Source: Hemileia vastatrix (lineage: Eukaryota > Basidiomycota > Pucciniomycetes > Pucciniales > Zaghouaniaceae). From it: a stretch of DNA of 64,000 nt. The notes under the pieces are model-generated. The model ran no database searches, was not told where the DNA came from, and worked only from the letters and a program-made list of their open reading frames with translations. A program made the position numbers and the translations under genes. The stretch is taken from the NCBI GenBank assembly GCA_030280995.1, contig JASXTE010000010.1, forward strand, positions 21,841,823 through 21,905,822, given 5' to 3'. Position 1 is the first letter of the stretch, and each line of letters begins with the position of its first letter. Of this stretch, positions 42,702 to 54,508 are shown one piece after another.

Positions 42702-43750
42702 TGTAGACAATCCTATAGTACTAGCTATAGGCCCTGACCAAGGGATTTGTAGAAATCCCAGAGAGAAAATCCCCTGTCCCTTTAGAAAAATAGAGTGAGA
42801 TTTACTTGCTAAAGTAAGTTGGTTCCCGTTTGCTAAAGCCCCTTTTTCAACACACTTGACTGCTTGATGAGTCAAGAAAGTAGTCCCCAGACAGACTACC
42901 AGACCAAAGAACTGAAATGTAGACCAATGTCCACACCAGAGAAAGCAAAGATACTTGATGTAGGCTGCAAATCCACACCAGAGAACCTGTTGCCAAAGTT
43001 GAGTTAAATGAAGAACTAACCTTGCAACAAACACAGCCAATTGTGGCCAAAAACAGTGAAAACTGAGTGAGGAACAAGGATATCACCTCCGGATGGTTTT
43101 ATGATAATTAAAGTTGCCCCAAACTGTCTTACTCAGTATGTACACACAGACCACCCATCTAAGATCCATGCACCGCAACAAATTTGGCACCTGTACCAGC
43201 CAAATTGAATAAAAACCCTCCAGAAGCGCTCCCCAACCTTCTAAAACAGAGGCAGGCGGGCTGCCTGACGTCGGAGATGCCGCCTGAAGTGCCCTGGCCT
43301 CCCTGAAGCCAGAAAACCAATAAAAACATCTAATCTACTTAGAAAAATTCACTACAACTACTAAAACCCTTAAAACACAAAATTACGCTATAACAACATT
43401 GAGACATGAAATATAGAGCTAAATTAGCCCTATCTAATGGTACTAAGCACTTAACCCTAAGACTTAAGGTTAGCCCGTAAAATGCAAAAAACAAAATTAA
43501 ACAGCTATCTTTTGTAACTGAAAAATAAGGAAATGACCCCTTAAAACTTAGAATATGAAAAATATCATCAAGACATGAAATATAGAGAAAAACCGGGGCT
43601 AGCCAATGATAGTGCCCACATACCTGCAGTCCCAATATTCACGGAATAAATCCAGAAAGACACCCAATTCTTCAACAGATGTCAATTGAGACATGCACAA
43701 ACAGCGCCAAACAACACAACAAAGGCCCCTGCCAATGTTGGAAGACCACA
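42702..43750 (-). repeat. 5' LTR of element C
   Basis: 1049 bp, same length and ends as 31370-32418. The flanking base change in the duplicated target (GCAG against GCGG) suggests some age. Confidence 0.93.
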
Positions 43751-44541
43751 GCAGGTAAATACCATCAGAAAGTTAGTAACCATTTTTATAATTTCTATTA
43801 TTTATTTTATAAATTACATCATTTTGACTACCACTCAAAATTTTATCAAACAAGTTTCTGTGATGAAGATCATTGATGTTGTTTAAAGCAACAGGTGAGC
43901 CAAAGAAAGCATGCCAAATTCGTAAGTTTTTGCTTGCTACAGCCTCTAATATCATTGTGGGAGTTTTTTTCCTTCCCTTGGAACTGACCGGCCCAGGCTG
44001 TGGGGAAATTTTTCAACTCCCAGTGCATCCTCTCAATACTTCCAAGACATCCCGGAAACCCCCTGTCTTCATATTCCCTCAAAATCTTGGTTTTCTCCAC
44101 AGTGTTTGGTTCTTGTGAATACTCACTTTTATATAAAGATATTATGTCTTTAACAAAAGTGTTCAATGCTTTTACTGAAGTGGTTTCAGCTATGCAAACA
44201 TACTCGTCAGTTGAATTGGCCAAAATCCCATAGGCAAGCTGGCAAAGTACACTAGTTAGCTTTTGGTGAGGTGTCAATCCAAGTTTCCTTCAGCAATCCT
44301 GCAGTAATGTAGTTAAAAAAATTGAGAATAAATCCTTATAGATATTATTAAAAAATACTTTACTTACAGATTTTGAAACCCAATATTTATTGTGCATCTG
44401 TAGATCCTCAACAATTTTTGTAAATAGATCTTTTCTAATTATGAATCAGTGCTCAAAAATAATATTGTTGTAAACAGGGTTTTGCCCAAAGTAGTCTTGC
44501 ATTAAGCATGCATTACCAGTGTAACAATCTCATTCTATCAT

Positions 44542-44575
<34 letters not shown>

Positions 44576-44921
44576 GTCTTGGTGTAGTTGAATTGGATAT
44601 TTGATTGTTGTAATAGGTATTTAACACATATGTAAGAAGCAGATCTTCTTCTTGCATGTCTAATAAATCATCAAGGAAATTGAATGGCATGGGAGATGCA
44701 ACAGTTGAGTGAAGAAAAATGGGTACAGTAGAAGGAGGGATAGAAGAAATCAGTGCCATGGAAGGAGTGATGTAATTGAATAAACCAAGAAACACGAGTG
44801 ATGAATATTTCGTGTAACTCGCAAATAGTGAATTTTTCGAAAAATGAGTGTGGAATGATATCATAAATTTGTGCAACTCAGAAGTAATATGCATGTAAGC
44901 GGGAGTTACACAACCAAACAA
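43751..44921 (-). pseudogene. PIF/Harbinger-type transposase, N-terminal half
   Basis: Minus strand from about 44921: LDDLLDMQEEDLLLTYVLNTYY, an A/T run, QDYFGQNPVYNNIIFEH, an intron near 44366-44300 (GTAAGT...TGCAG), LTPHQKLTSVLCQLAYG, SIERMHWELKN and FFGSPVALNNINDLHHRNLF. The first catalytic Asp is usually in an SxDCMHW context and here is Glu. The second is usually in a LNDIN context and here is Asn. Several stops are present. The frame joins the half at 31369 when C is removed. A dead transposase gene. Confidence 0.8.
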
Positions 44922-45385
44922 GTGTGGATGATCTAAGGATTAGGTGAAGAAAAATTTTAAGGTATGAGAATGTGTGTACCTAATACTGACTAATCAAGTT
45001 AAGTGCAAGAAGTGCTTGAGGGGCTTGGATGTACCCAACAGATGGCATGTGTAGGGAAAAGCACACTGTTGAAGTATACCAGTTAATGGGGTATGTAATT
45101 CAAATTAAAATGACTTACTTGTTACCTTTTTTGAGGCTTGCTTGAATGGCGTATATGGTAATGTTTGACACCCCCTAATGGGTGTGTGGGTGTCAATCGT
45201 TGACTAATCAAGATGAGGGGATGGAGTGTGTGAATGGCGTAGATATATCCCAAAAAAGACGTGTTGAGGTACAAACACGCTGCTCAAGTACACCTGTCCT
45301 GGGCAGGTGTACTTCAAATAAAAATGAATTACTTCGTATCAAATTTTTGATGTGTTTGAGTGCTAATGCTTGAGACCCCTTAATA
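44922..45385. repeat. Two MITE-like tandem units
   Basis: Two diverged units of about 210 bp begin near GACTAATCAAG (44988 and 45202). Each ends with a terminal-repeat-like TTTGACACCCCCT (45164-45176) or TTGAGACCCC (about 45370-45379). Each has a central hairpin; in unit 2 the arms AAGTACACCTG (45286-45296) and CAGGTGTACTT (45304-45314) pair perfectly. The TIR resembles that of the element at 53829-54028. No coding. Confidence 0.5.
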
Positions 45386-45967
45386 TATTGTTTTCAATTC
45401 TAAATATTTTCTTATGTTTTTGTGTTTTTGTTTTCAAAAGTCACCACCAGTGTTGAATAAATGTTAAACATCCACACTCAACATCTAAACCTGGACAAAG
45501 CAAAATAACTAGGTAAGATATGATAGTCTGATAAAGAATAATAATGCAAAAAATAAAAGTCCACATAAAACAAAATAGATAAAAAACAATGATGAAATAT
45601 GGGAAAAGTGATTCATTATATATACCCAAGTCATATTCTCTATTATTGTATATGATGATGTAATTATGAATAAATAAATAAATAAATGTTACGGTAAAAA
45701 AGACAAGCTCTAATAGCCCGTTCAAAATAAGAGGATGAAAGAATCACTAATCATTGGCTACATTAGCACTGTAAACGTAAAAAAAAAAATATTCAATATA
45801 TTATTAAAAAACAATGTCCATGTGTCGGGAAAAATAATATGGGAGTAAAAAAGTAATATCAGTGCATCACGGCGAAAAGCGAAAAAAAAAAAAAAAAAAA
45901 AGGAAACAAGTAGGCCCCAACTTCGACAAGACAAGCATAAAGATAATTACTTTATTGAAGATCAGAA
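45386..45967. other. Intergenic and 3' flank of the host gene
   Basis: No gene seen. AT-rich, with a short ATAA repeat near 45670-45685 and A runs at 45779 and 45882. It probably includes the 3' untranslated region of the host gene on its right. Confidence 0.5.
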
Positions 45968-48900
45968 CTACATAACAATGGAAGAAACACGGGAAGACGA
46001 GCTGGAAAAACTCTGATCAAAGGTTGAAATGTTTTCTTCCGGAGAATCTTCGTCGCCAACGTCATTATGATTATGATTATTATTATTATCATCATCATCA
46101 TGCAACTCAAGAACTGGCCGTGGAGTACGTTTAACTTCGACCTCTAAAAGCTGTGCGATTTAAAAGAGATAATCAATTAATCAATCAAAAGTTTGGATAA
46201 TTGGACAAATTTTTTCAAATAACAGATGTGTTCACAAGAGCCATTTAGCAACTGACACTTTCTTTCAATTTTTCCCCTGGCAAATCTTGAGTTTCTTCGT
46301 CTTCTAGCTCAACTGTGCGTAAGGCTGCACCTTTCCGAAAGATCTCTCCCTCTTCTAATGTCAAAGATCTGCTATGGTGTTCAGCTGGAGACCTAGGAGA
46401 GCTGAGGTGAAGGAAATTGGTGCTGGGTCCAGTAGATTCAGGGTAAGTATGGTCGAATGTTATAATTTCTGTATCTATGCGCGCCAATTTATCGCCTGCT
46501 TTGCGTGTTATTGCTTTATCAGTTTTAGTACCGGATAGATCAGGAGAGTCTTCGGATTCCGAATCCGAGTCAGTAATACTAAAGGAGGGGGTCAAGGGGC
46601 TTTCGTCATCTGCTCTTGCATCAGAATTTGGTTCAGAACCATTCTCAAAAGATTTGGTAGGGAAGTCATTGTATAATTTGTCAGATTTTTGCAAAATTTT
46701 AGTAAGCCTAGATTCTATATCAGTGGCTCGACCTACATCGAGAGTCATTGATGTGTCAATTGATCTGGACAAAAGGAAATTTTCAAAAAATGCCACATAC
46801 CTTTAAGGAAAACATTTTTTGTGTCCTTGATGCCCTCTTGTATTTGTATTAAACTAGCTTTAGCCTGATATAAGAGATCCTTCACCAGATCATTACAATC
46901 AATGGCTGCAGAGATTCCTTGTTGGTTCTGCTTTTCTTTTTTACTAGCTTCATCCTCATTGAGCAAAGCAAGCAGAACTTTGCAAGTCTCTTCAGCAGCG
47001 TCCAATATTTGCCTGCACATTTCATCTGGTTTGATATTTATATCGGATTGTTGTGCAATGGAAATAGATTGATTAACAGATGGAGAAAACTCGAGGGTTT
47101 GGGAAACAGGGACAGAGAGTTGTTTTTGCGTGTTGAGCTCTCGAACAACAGCTGATTTTAACATTGGTTGAGATATCGTTTGTTTCGTTCCCCGGAGCTT
47201 AGCCTCCCTTTGTGCCAGTTCAGTGTTCCTAACACAAGATTGCAAAATATCCTGTGAAAGACGAGAAAACTCCGGGTCATCAGGTGGAATATTGATATCT
47301 AAACAACGGAGAGTTGTATTCATTTTGACCGAAACAGCCAAGGCCATGACACCTGCAACACCGATCTAAAAATGATGAATCAATCATTGAGTGCTTGAAA
47401 GGTTAAAAATAAATAAATAAATAAATAAAAAAAAAAAACTGCTTGCCGCATGATTTTCGGTCAAATCAAGATGAATCAAACCATTCATTTCTGGTAAAAA
47501 TTCTGCCAAAGCAATGGCACCTTCGGTTGTTAAGCTTGTTTGGGATAAAAATAAACGTTTGAGTGTTGAATTAACCGTACAGGTGTTCCTTAGTGTGATA
47601 ATCTAAAGAAACGATCACCCAAGATACCAAGAAATTAGATCAAATTTCGCTCAAAAATGTATCACGAGGATGCTCACTTACACCATCAGAATTGGGCCCA
47701 CAACAGGGATTACGACTAATATCAAGCGTTTCAAGTGTAGTGTTATAGCGCTAAAACGAAAAATAGAAGAAGATTAGAGTTGGATTTTATATACTTAGAT
47801 GGAAGGTCAACAAAAAAATAGATATGATATAATATGGCCAGCTGACCAATGCATCAGCCAAATAACCCAATCCTAAAAAGTCAATTTTATTATCGGATAA
47901 GTTTAGGACCTTTAGCGTACGATTACGTTTTAAAACATGGGCCAGAGTTAAAACATCATTTGATCTGATTTCATTAGATTTCACATCTAAGGTTAGAAGA
48001 CTACCAATTTTGGGTAGTTGGTTGATTCTAGAAGTTAGCCGCTGGCGCTGCTCGTTGGCTCGTAAGATTTCATTTTGTATTGTACTGGAGTGGGATGACA
48101 TCGTCAAAGTGCGGTGAAGCTCTTGCGTTGTTGGAGAATCTTCTGACTTGCTTGAAAGGAAAGAATTGGCTGCCTCACAACCATTGGTTGATTTCAAATC
48201 ATCCAAACTGTTCTGACGAGCAGTGACAGAGTTAGAACTCTCAAAACGTGATGACGTTGGCAATAAAAGAGTTTCAGATTCCGACATGGAAACTCCTGAA
48301 AAGGTAGCTGGTGAGTATGTTTCTCGTGTTAGCTCTTGAGAGCCGACAACATGATTCATAGCAGCTGGTAGCGTGTTGGCGTCATTTGGCCAATCTCTAA
48401 GCATAACGGCCAATGCTACAACGCCAAGATGAGAAATTCTGTTGCGTCTGATTGAAATGTGTTTAAGTTTGGATACTCGGATTCCATGTCCCAAAACTTC
48501 CAGTTGAGCATTTTTGAGACCACAATTTTCAATATTGAGAGACGTCAAATTAGAAGAAATGCTAGTTCCATCATCTTTTAGTAATGGTGCCTCAGGAAAA
48601 AGTGACTGGACATCTTCATTCTCAAGCTCGCATGAGTCAAGACCAACATTTAGAGAAAGTACTGGCTTATCATCAGACGAATCAATAGCCACACAGTTTT
48701 CAGAAGACAGACAAGTATTGTTATGAGCAAATGCAGATATACTACCATCAAGAGAGGATGAGTTCGATACAAAGGTCGGCTGAAGAGGTAAAGCAGGCAA
48801 ATTGTTTGAATTGACCATGGTTCGAGGGGTCAGTTCTTCGGAAACAGCATCATGTTTGGGAACGTATCCAATAATAGCTTGAACAAGATACTCCAGCGAT

Positions 48901-50782
48901 TTCTTATCTAAATTATTTTCAGATATATCAAGATATCGCAAAGCCGGTGCCTGAAAAGTGGATGAGAATTGGCAACTAATTTCGAGGCGGCAAATAAAAT
49001 GAACGCCAGGCAAAAAATATTTAAAGAAAAAAGGCGGACCCTGCTTATAAATATAGCCACCATTCTCCATCCCTTGGTCCGTAACTTCTTGTTGTTGGCT
49101 AAGCTTAAGGTCGGCAACGTTCCACTGATAAGCAATGCATGCAGAATGGGTTTGAGGGTATTATCGTCCAAGCCACAATTTTCTACAACTAGCTTTTTGA
49201 GTCCGAAATCGACACTCAGTAGATCGCCCAAAAGAGCCGCTAAGCCAGGAGATGAAAGCTGTATTCCAGTAAGATCAATCAGTTTGGGTGGATGAGGGGA
49301 GGATTCTCTCAAAATATGCCTAATTTTGACAATTCCCCATCCCTCCTCCCGAGTTTTGCAACATTCGTCATACAGAGCCTCAAGACTTTTAGAGGTCCAT
49401 CTCTTGTTATTTGGACTGACAGATCGAACTTGAGGTGATTGAAATGAATGATCAAAAGAAAGATTGGAAGCGAATTGATCAGTTAGATAATGCTTATGAG
49501 TCTTGTTAATGCGCAATTTAGTAAGTTGATCAAAAGATGGAGGCTGGGTATTGTTGATTGGATAAATAATTTTCAAGTCAGACATAGTAAAGTGGACCTT
49601 CTTGAGAGAAGAAACATGAAGAGTGAATTGGGAGGAAGTATTATTTGGACCTTGCCCACCGGGAGCTGAGTCCTGAATTATATTGGATCGAAGTAGAGAA
49701 GTTGGGGACAAAAGTGAAGGATTTTGAGAGGGTGTTTCAGTATCTGTAGAGCTTGCGGAAGGCTGAATGGTTTCCAGAGAAGCTGATTGGATTAAAGCAG
49801 CAGATTCTTGAGAATGGGTTGACGGATCGTTGAGTTTAGGTTTTTCTGTGGTCAATTTTCGCCAAGCATTACCCATCCAGCCCACAGCAGCTTGAACACC
49901 AGGAGCCACAGTGCTGCCAGATCCTGAAGAATTTTCATTTGTATCAGTATATCCCCAGCGAGAGCTGACAGGACCCAAGATATCACGCAAATTGAATTTT
50001 GAGGATGGAGGACGAGGAGGCTTGAGAATTCCTTTTGGGGGCGCGATGAGTGGTGTGCGTCGATGAGGAGGAGTTCTAGGGCGTGGAGGGGGGGGTTCAG
50101 GGGTAGGATGATCGTTTAAGGCAGAAGATTCGAAAAAAGAAGGCTGTTGTAAATAGGGGGGAAGACTTTGAAATTGAGAAGAAAGAGATGATTCCTGGAC
50201 GTCTTGAGAAAGAGAGTGTAAGTGTGATGAGGAGGGATTGGGCATGGGTTGAGAAGAAGAGTCTAGTGTTTGTTTTTGTTTTTGTTTTTGATCCTGTTCT
50301 TGGTGTTGTTGTTTTTTATCTTGCTCCAGCACCTGTGCTTTTGGGGGGTCTATCTCATGTTCATGTTCATGTTCATGTTCATATTCATATTCATTTTCCC
50401 TTTTGTTCTCTTGTTCTTGTTCTTGTTCTTGTTCTTGTTCTTGTTCTTGTTCTTGTTCTTGTTCTTGTTCTTGTTCTTGTTCTTGTTCTTGTTCTTGTTC
50501 TTGTTCTTGTTCTTGTTCTTGTTCTTGTTCTTGTTCTTGTTCTTGTTCTTGTTCTTGTTCTTGTTCTTGTTCTTGTTCTTGTTCTTGTTCTTGTTCTTGT
50601 TCTTGTTCTTGTTCTTGTTCTTTTTCCTGTTCCTGTTCCTGTTCCTGTTCCTGTTCGTGTTCTTTCTCTTTTTCCTTCTCTTCCTCGTGTCTTTGTCCTA
50701 GTTCTTGCTGCAGGTGGTGCTCTTGCTCTGGGCGGTGGAAGGCAGACATTGAGGAAAGGACCCAGCTCAAGGGAATATGCAA
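45968..50782 (-). CDS. PPP1R37-like leucine-rich-repeat protein (host gene, 7 exons)
   Basis: CDS joins 50782-49040, 48950-47847, 47750-47682, 47602-47447, 47365-46801, 46732-46257 and 46150-45968. All phases fit, about 1431 residues. The introns are 68-106 bp; the fourth is GC-AG (GCAAGC). An alternative Met is at 50749. Residues ~40-125 are a Glu-Gln repeat. A PP1-docking RVxF-like motif is KKVHF (394-398). Then come leucine-rich repeats (LTGIQLSSPGLAALL, KLVVENCGLDDNTL, LRYLDISENNLDKK, LKVLNLSDNKIDFLGL, LIHLDLTENHA) with a long Ser-rich insert, and an acidic tail. The order matches protein phosphatase 1 regulatory subunit 37. No stops, so it is probably a working gene. Confidence 0.82.
50411..50680 (-). 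repeat. Hexanucleotide repeat coding the Glu-Gln tract
   Basis: About 35 tandem GTTCTT units on plus (50411-50620), then several GTTCCT units. On the gene strand these are CAAGAA and CAGGAA, read as alternating Gln-Glu. Length is likely to vary between isolates. Confidence 0.9.
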
Positions 50783-51040
50783 AAATACCTGAGGCCCCTC
50801 TCATTTTGCATATTCATCCTTCATCAACCGGTGCCTGAAATGAGGACTCCACTATGCAACCAAGAGGAAATGAAGCTATCAATAACTTGGATTATTACTT
50901 GTCTAATTTTGCATAACCTCCTTGCTGACCCCAAAGATGGTTGGAATGAACTTTATGATGATGAAATTCCAAACCAGATCCACCCCCAACAATTGAGACT
51001 ACCAGTAGTTCATCATTCAACCTGGTCGGATGAATGCTAA
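50777..51040 (+). pseudogene. Harbinger-type transposase C-terminal remnant
   Basis: The plus frame includes WIITCLILHNLLADPKDGWNELYDDE, matching the C-terminal ILHNM...W.EL pattern of rust-type DDE_Tnp_4 transposases as I recall them. Its upstream part is missing and the next identifiable sequence is the first exon of the host gene on the other strand, so it borders or overlaps the host promoter. Confidence 0.5.
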
Positions 51041-52612
51041 AATTCCCCCTATCACTCTTTCCCATTTGTCATAAGTAGTTTAAATTTTGCAGTTCATTCT
51101 TTTCATAAAATTAGGAGTTATTACCAACTTTTGTTTAGAATATATGTGGCAAAAACATCTTTTTTACCTTTGGTATTATCATTTTGTGTAAACTTTCAAT
51201 TGTTTTCAATAAGATATATGAATTTTTTTTATATGTTTTAACATATACATACAATCAATTTGATTCCCTTTTATTTATTTATTTATTTTTGCCCTTTTAA
51301 GAGGTAGGTTTTCTAAAGAAGTAGAAACTTTATCCATGTATTCCAGATGCTTCTCTCTATGTACATTAGTATCATCATCAACTAGCTTAAATAGATGTTC
51401 AATTAAATACTCTGATTTATCATAATCCTTAAGTCTCACTTATGATGAAACATCTGTAACTATTGGCTTTCAATTTTGAATAGAATCACCCAGTCTTTTT
51501 GAGACTTGTATAGAAGAACCCAACCTGGTGAGATTCCCATGCTCCTTTACACCTATAGTTTAATGTATTAAAGTATTTTCAGGCTGTAATGCACCCCATA
51601 TTCTACCACTACCCTCAAAATCTATCATATATTTTATTTCAGTGAAAAAAAGCCCCTGTCCTTCCAGGGTGTATTTTCTCCCCAAGAAGCCTCTTTCAGA
51701 TGTCCATCTTTCAAAGTAAGGAACCAAACACCAAGAGACAGTGGAATTGAATTCCAGTCAGTATATGGAGAATTTCTGAATCCATTAGAATTTCAAGTGA
51801 TATTTAAACCAAAAGATCCTACTTTACAATATTCAGGTAAATACAAATCAGTACACAGTTTTAAAGACCCCTCAAAGAGTTTCCGGGATAGATCCTGGTT
51901 TTCAGAAAGTATAGAAAGTAAATGTATTCTTTAGGGTTTCCTTCAGAAGAAAATCATAAATTCTATCATTTAAATAAGAGTTTGAAAGATTAAAATTAGT
52001 ATAAGAAAACACAGGGGGGGGGGGGAAATCCCTGAACAAGATTTCTAGTTCATATTTTGGTTTCAGAGTACAACTCTGGGTTTGATTTGTGGAGTGACCC
52101 TGTTTTATCCCTCCTTATTTTTCTGCTTTTCTGAAATCGGCATCTCCTTGGCTCATGTCTTCTCATATTCATGGATTCATCCAAATATTCTATTTGAACC
52201 TCCTCTTCCCTTCTCTTACAAGTATACCCTCACCACACCACCTTAATCCTCTTCCAAAGGCAAAAAATATGTTGGGGTCAAAAAGTTACATTCAATAGTT
52301 TGTCACAAAAATGCACCTAGGAATGAAATACACAGCAGAAAAGAAGTATGCACTAGATGTCTAGTGCTTTCTTCTATCCCTTGTTGTGATTCTGGTCCTG
52401 ACTTCAGTATATGCCACTGAATGACCCTGTTCTATCTCCACTCTACACATACTACCCTCTATCATACCTACCCTTAACTTACCTCCCCTCTCCTAAGCCT
52501 CCCTTCCCTGTTGCTACCTCCTGTTTTTTTTCTTCCCTTCACTCATTTTCCCTTGTTTTCAATCATGATAATGTGTTAAGTGGCTAGTTTTTTCATGCCT
52601 AATGACTATTCA
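51041..52612. other. Unassigned region
   Basis: About 1.57 kb without a recognised gene. It has a short G run near 52012 and pyrimidine-rich sequence at 52430-52560. No terminal repeats or coding similarity were found by eye. It presumably holds the host promoter near its left end and otherwise old degraded DNA. Confidence 0.4.
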
Positions 52613-53797
52613 ACAAGCAACTTGGATGTTCCAGGACTGAGTATTTCTTATATTTAAAATAAAATAACCTTAATTGCATTAAGCTTATAACTTAATATTA
52701 TGGTCATAATACTTATATATATGGCTATTATGCATATATATATATATTTATATTTATTACACTATTAAATGACTTATATAAGTCAAAATAGCATATCCAT
52801 AGCCCCATAATACTTATTAAGGTGCTAATGTAGTCATAATATACTTATATTAAGTGATCTTAAGAAATTATAGACATACATAAGCTTATATGTATGCGTA
52901 AACCTCATGTTCAGTGAAATATGCAGTTATATTATGTATATATAGGTCTATATGTGGGTTTAACTCTCTAAATAGCCTATAAGCTTTATTTTTCTGCTTA
53001 TTTTAGGTCATATAGATGTATTCAATGAGCTCACCATGCCTACACAAGCATATACACCTTTTTCAGGTGCATATATCCAGTTTGGACAGCTTAATCTGCT
53101 TCCTTTAATGGATTTTCATGGATTTATGGGTTGGGATATGATTACTGGGTTAAAGTGGATGCTTGGGGATGTTATTGGGGGCTTGGAAAGTTGATTTGGT
53201 TCTTTGATATACTTTGAATCTCATTTTATTCTCTTTGGATGAGTTATTTTACCTGTTTCTTTATGGTATCTGCTTTTATCTGTTTTCTCTATTTATGGTA
53301 TGGGTGTATGATATCATTAATTGTTATGGAGGGTCCTTAATGGAGGTCTGCATGTTGAAACTGCTTGAAGTTGATACCCTTGTGAGGTGATGAGCCTCAA
53401 ATTTCTGTAATATCCAGGGATAGCAGTGACATCATCTGGATTGAAGGTCTGTGAACTCCAGTGAATTTTGGTATAAGTAAGGGAGGGTTTGGCAGGTTAT
53501 TGGACATCACTTACTTACTACATATCAAATAAAAATTATAAAACAATTATTATCATATACAACTATATTTAAAAGCCCTTATAAATTGATATTGTTTTTA
53601 TATTATCTATAACTATATTTTATTAGCCTATTTTCCACCACTAGTCCACACCAATCCAAATATTGTGAGTTAAAAATTGCTAATAAGAGTTTTATTAGTC
53701 TTTTTCTGAGGATTAATATAAAAATAATGTAATATTAAGTAGTAGGACCATTAATGTTTACTATTAAATCATACTTAAATACTAGCATACACTGGAA
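52613..53797 (+). repeat. 5' LTR of element D2
   Basis: Aligns with 60483-61656 from about AGGACTGAGTA to ACTAGCATACACTG. The first 25 bases have decayed, so the start is approximate. The end reads CACTGGAA in place of CACTGACA. Confidence 0.7.
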
Positions 53798-54508
53798 ATT
53801 GGGGGTCTTTCCTAATTTATTACTTATTAGGGGGTGTCAAAGTTAGAAGTCTGTAATTTTTAAAAGATATTTCACAGCAAAAAAAATGAAACCACAACCT
53901 TGACATTAATTATCATTAAGATGGTGTTTTGGGTGTAAGATATGACTTATATAAAAAAATATTCATGTTTGATTTGGTGGAAAAAATAGAGATTTCAAAA
54001 TGGTAGATTTCTAACTTTGATACCCCCTATTATTTTAGTATAAGCCTTAGGACATGATTTTTACTCTAGTATAGCTCATATAAACTAAATATTTGGGCCT
54101 GAAGCACATTAGTGGGTCATCATAACTCAGTGATTGTGGAAAAAAACCCTTAAAATAATTTTACTAATTTTTTTAAGTAAAAATTAGGTATTTACAGTAG
54201 TAACTGTACCCAATATAAACCCAATTTCACTTGGTATTTGGTCACCAATATAACATCCAATTAATTAGGTATTTGGTTAAATCTTGATAAGCAAATTACT
54301 CACCATTATAAAGGTCTAGTTAAACATATTATTTGAGTTTTAATAGATTTTTTCAAATTTTTATTACATTATGTTTAATTAAAAAAATATAAATTTAGAG
54401 TAAGCTCCAGTGCTTTTATTAGTATTTCTTTTACTAATATCTTTTGTCTACTGATTACCATACAGGTTTTCCTACTTGTAGGTGTATTAAATAGTTATTT
54501 TAAAAATT
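53798..54508. other. D2 leader with inserted small element
   Basis: Untranslated leader of D2. Apart from the MITE-like insert at 53829-54028 nothing is recognised. No clear primer site follows the LTR. Confidence 0.5.
53829..54028. mobile_element. MITE-like insertion, 200 bp
   Basis: Terminal inverted repeats of about 25 bp, AGGGGGTGTCAAAG... (53829 on) and ...CTTTGATACCCCCT (to 54028), with two mismatches. They are flanked by ATT on both sides (53826-53828 and 54029-54031). No coding. The ends resemble the TTTGACACCCCCT end at 45164. The transposase family is not certain; a Harbinger source is possible given other remnants here. Confidence 0.6.

Larger units (their letters stand above)
31370..43750 (-). 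mobile_element. Element C: ambisense Ty3/Gypsy retrotransposon, decayed
   Basis: 12.38 kb with two 1049-bp LTRs and a probable 4-bp duplication (GCGG at 31366-31369, GCAG at 43751-43754, one change). Sense strand is minus: PBS, gag, knuckle, protease, RT-RNase H-integrase, hairpin region, 3' LTR. ZnA and ZnB run on plus from the 3' LTR, as in B. Pol and gag are broken mainly by single-base stops; ZnA is open. It inserted in the Harbinger transposase gene. Confidence 0.92.

Noticed and set aside
44538..44590. Poly-lysine stretch in a minus frame
   Set aside because: It is an A/T homopolymer run inside the decayed Harbinger gene.
50188..50838. Long plus-strand frames of LFLF, VLVL or CSCS repeats, and an RT-repeat frame on minus
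   Set aside because: They are shadows of the hexanucleotide repeat that codes Glu-Gln in the host gene frame.
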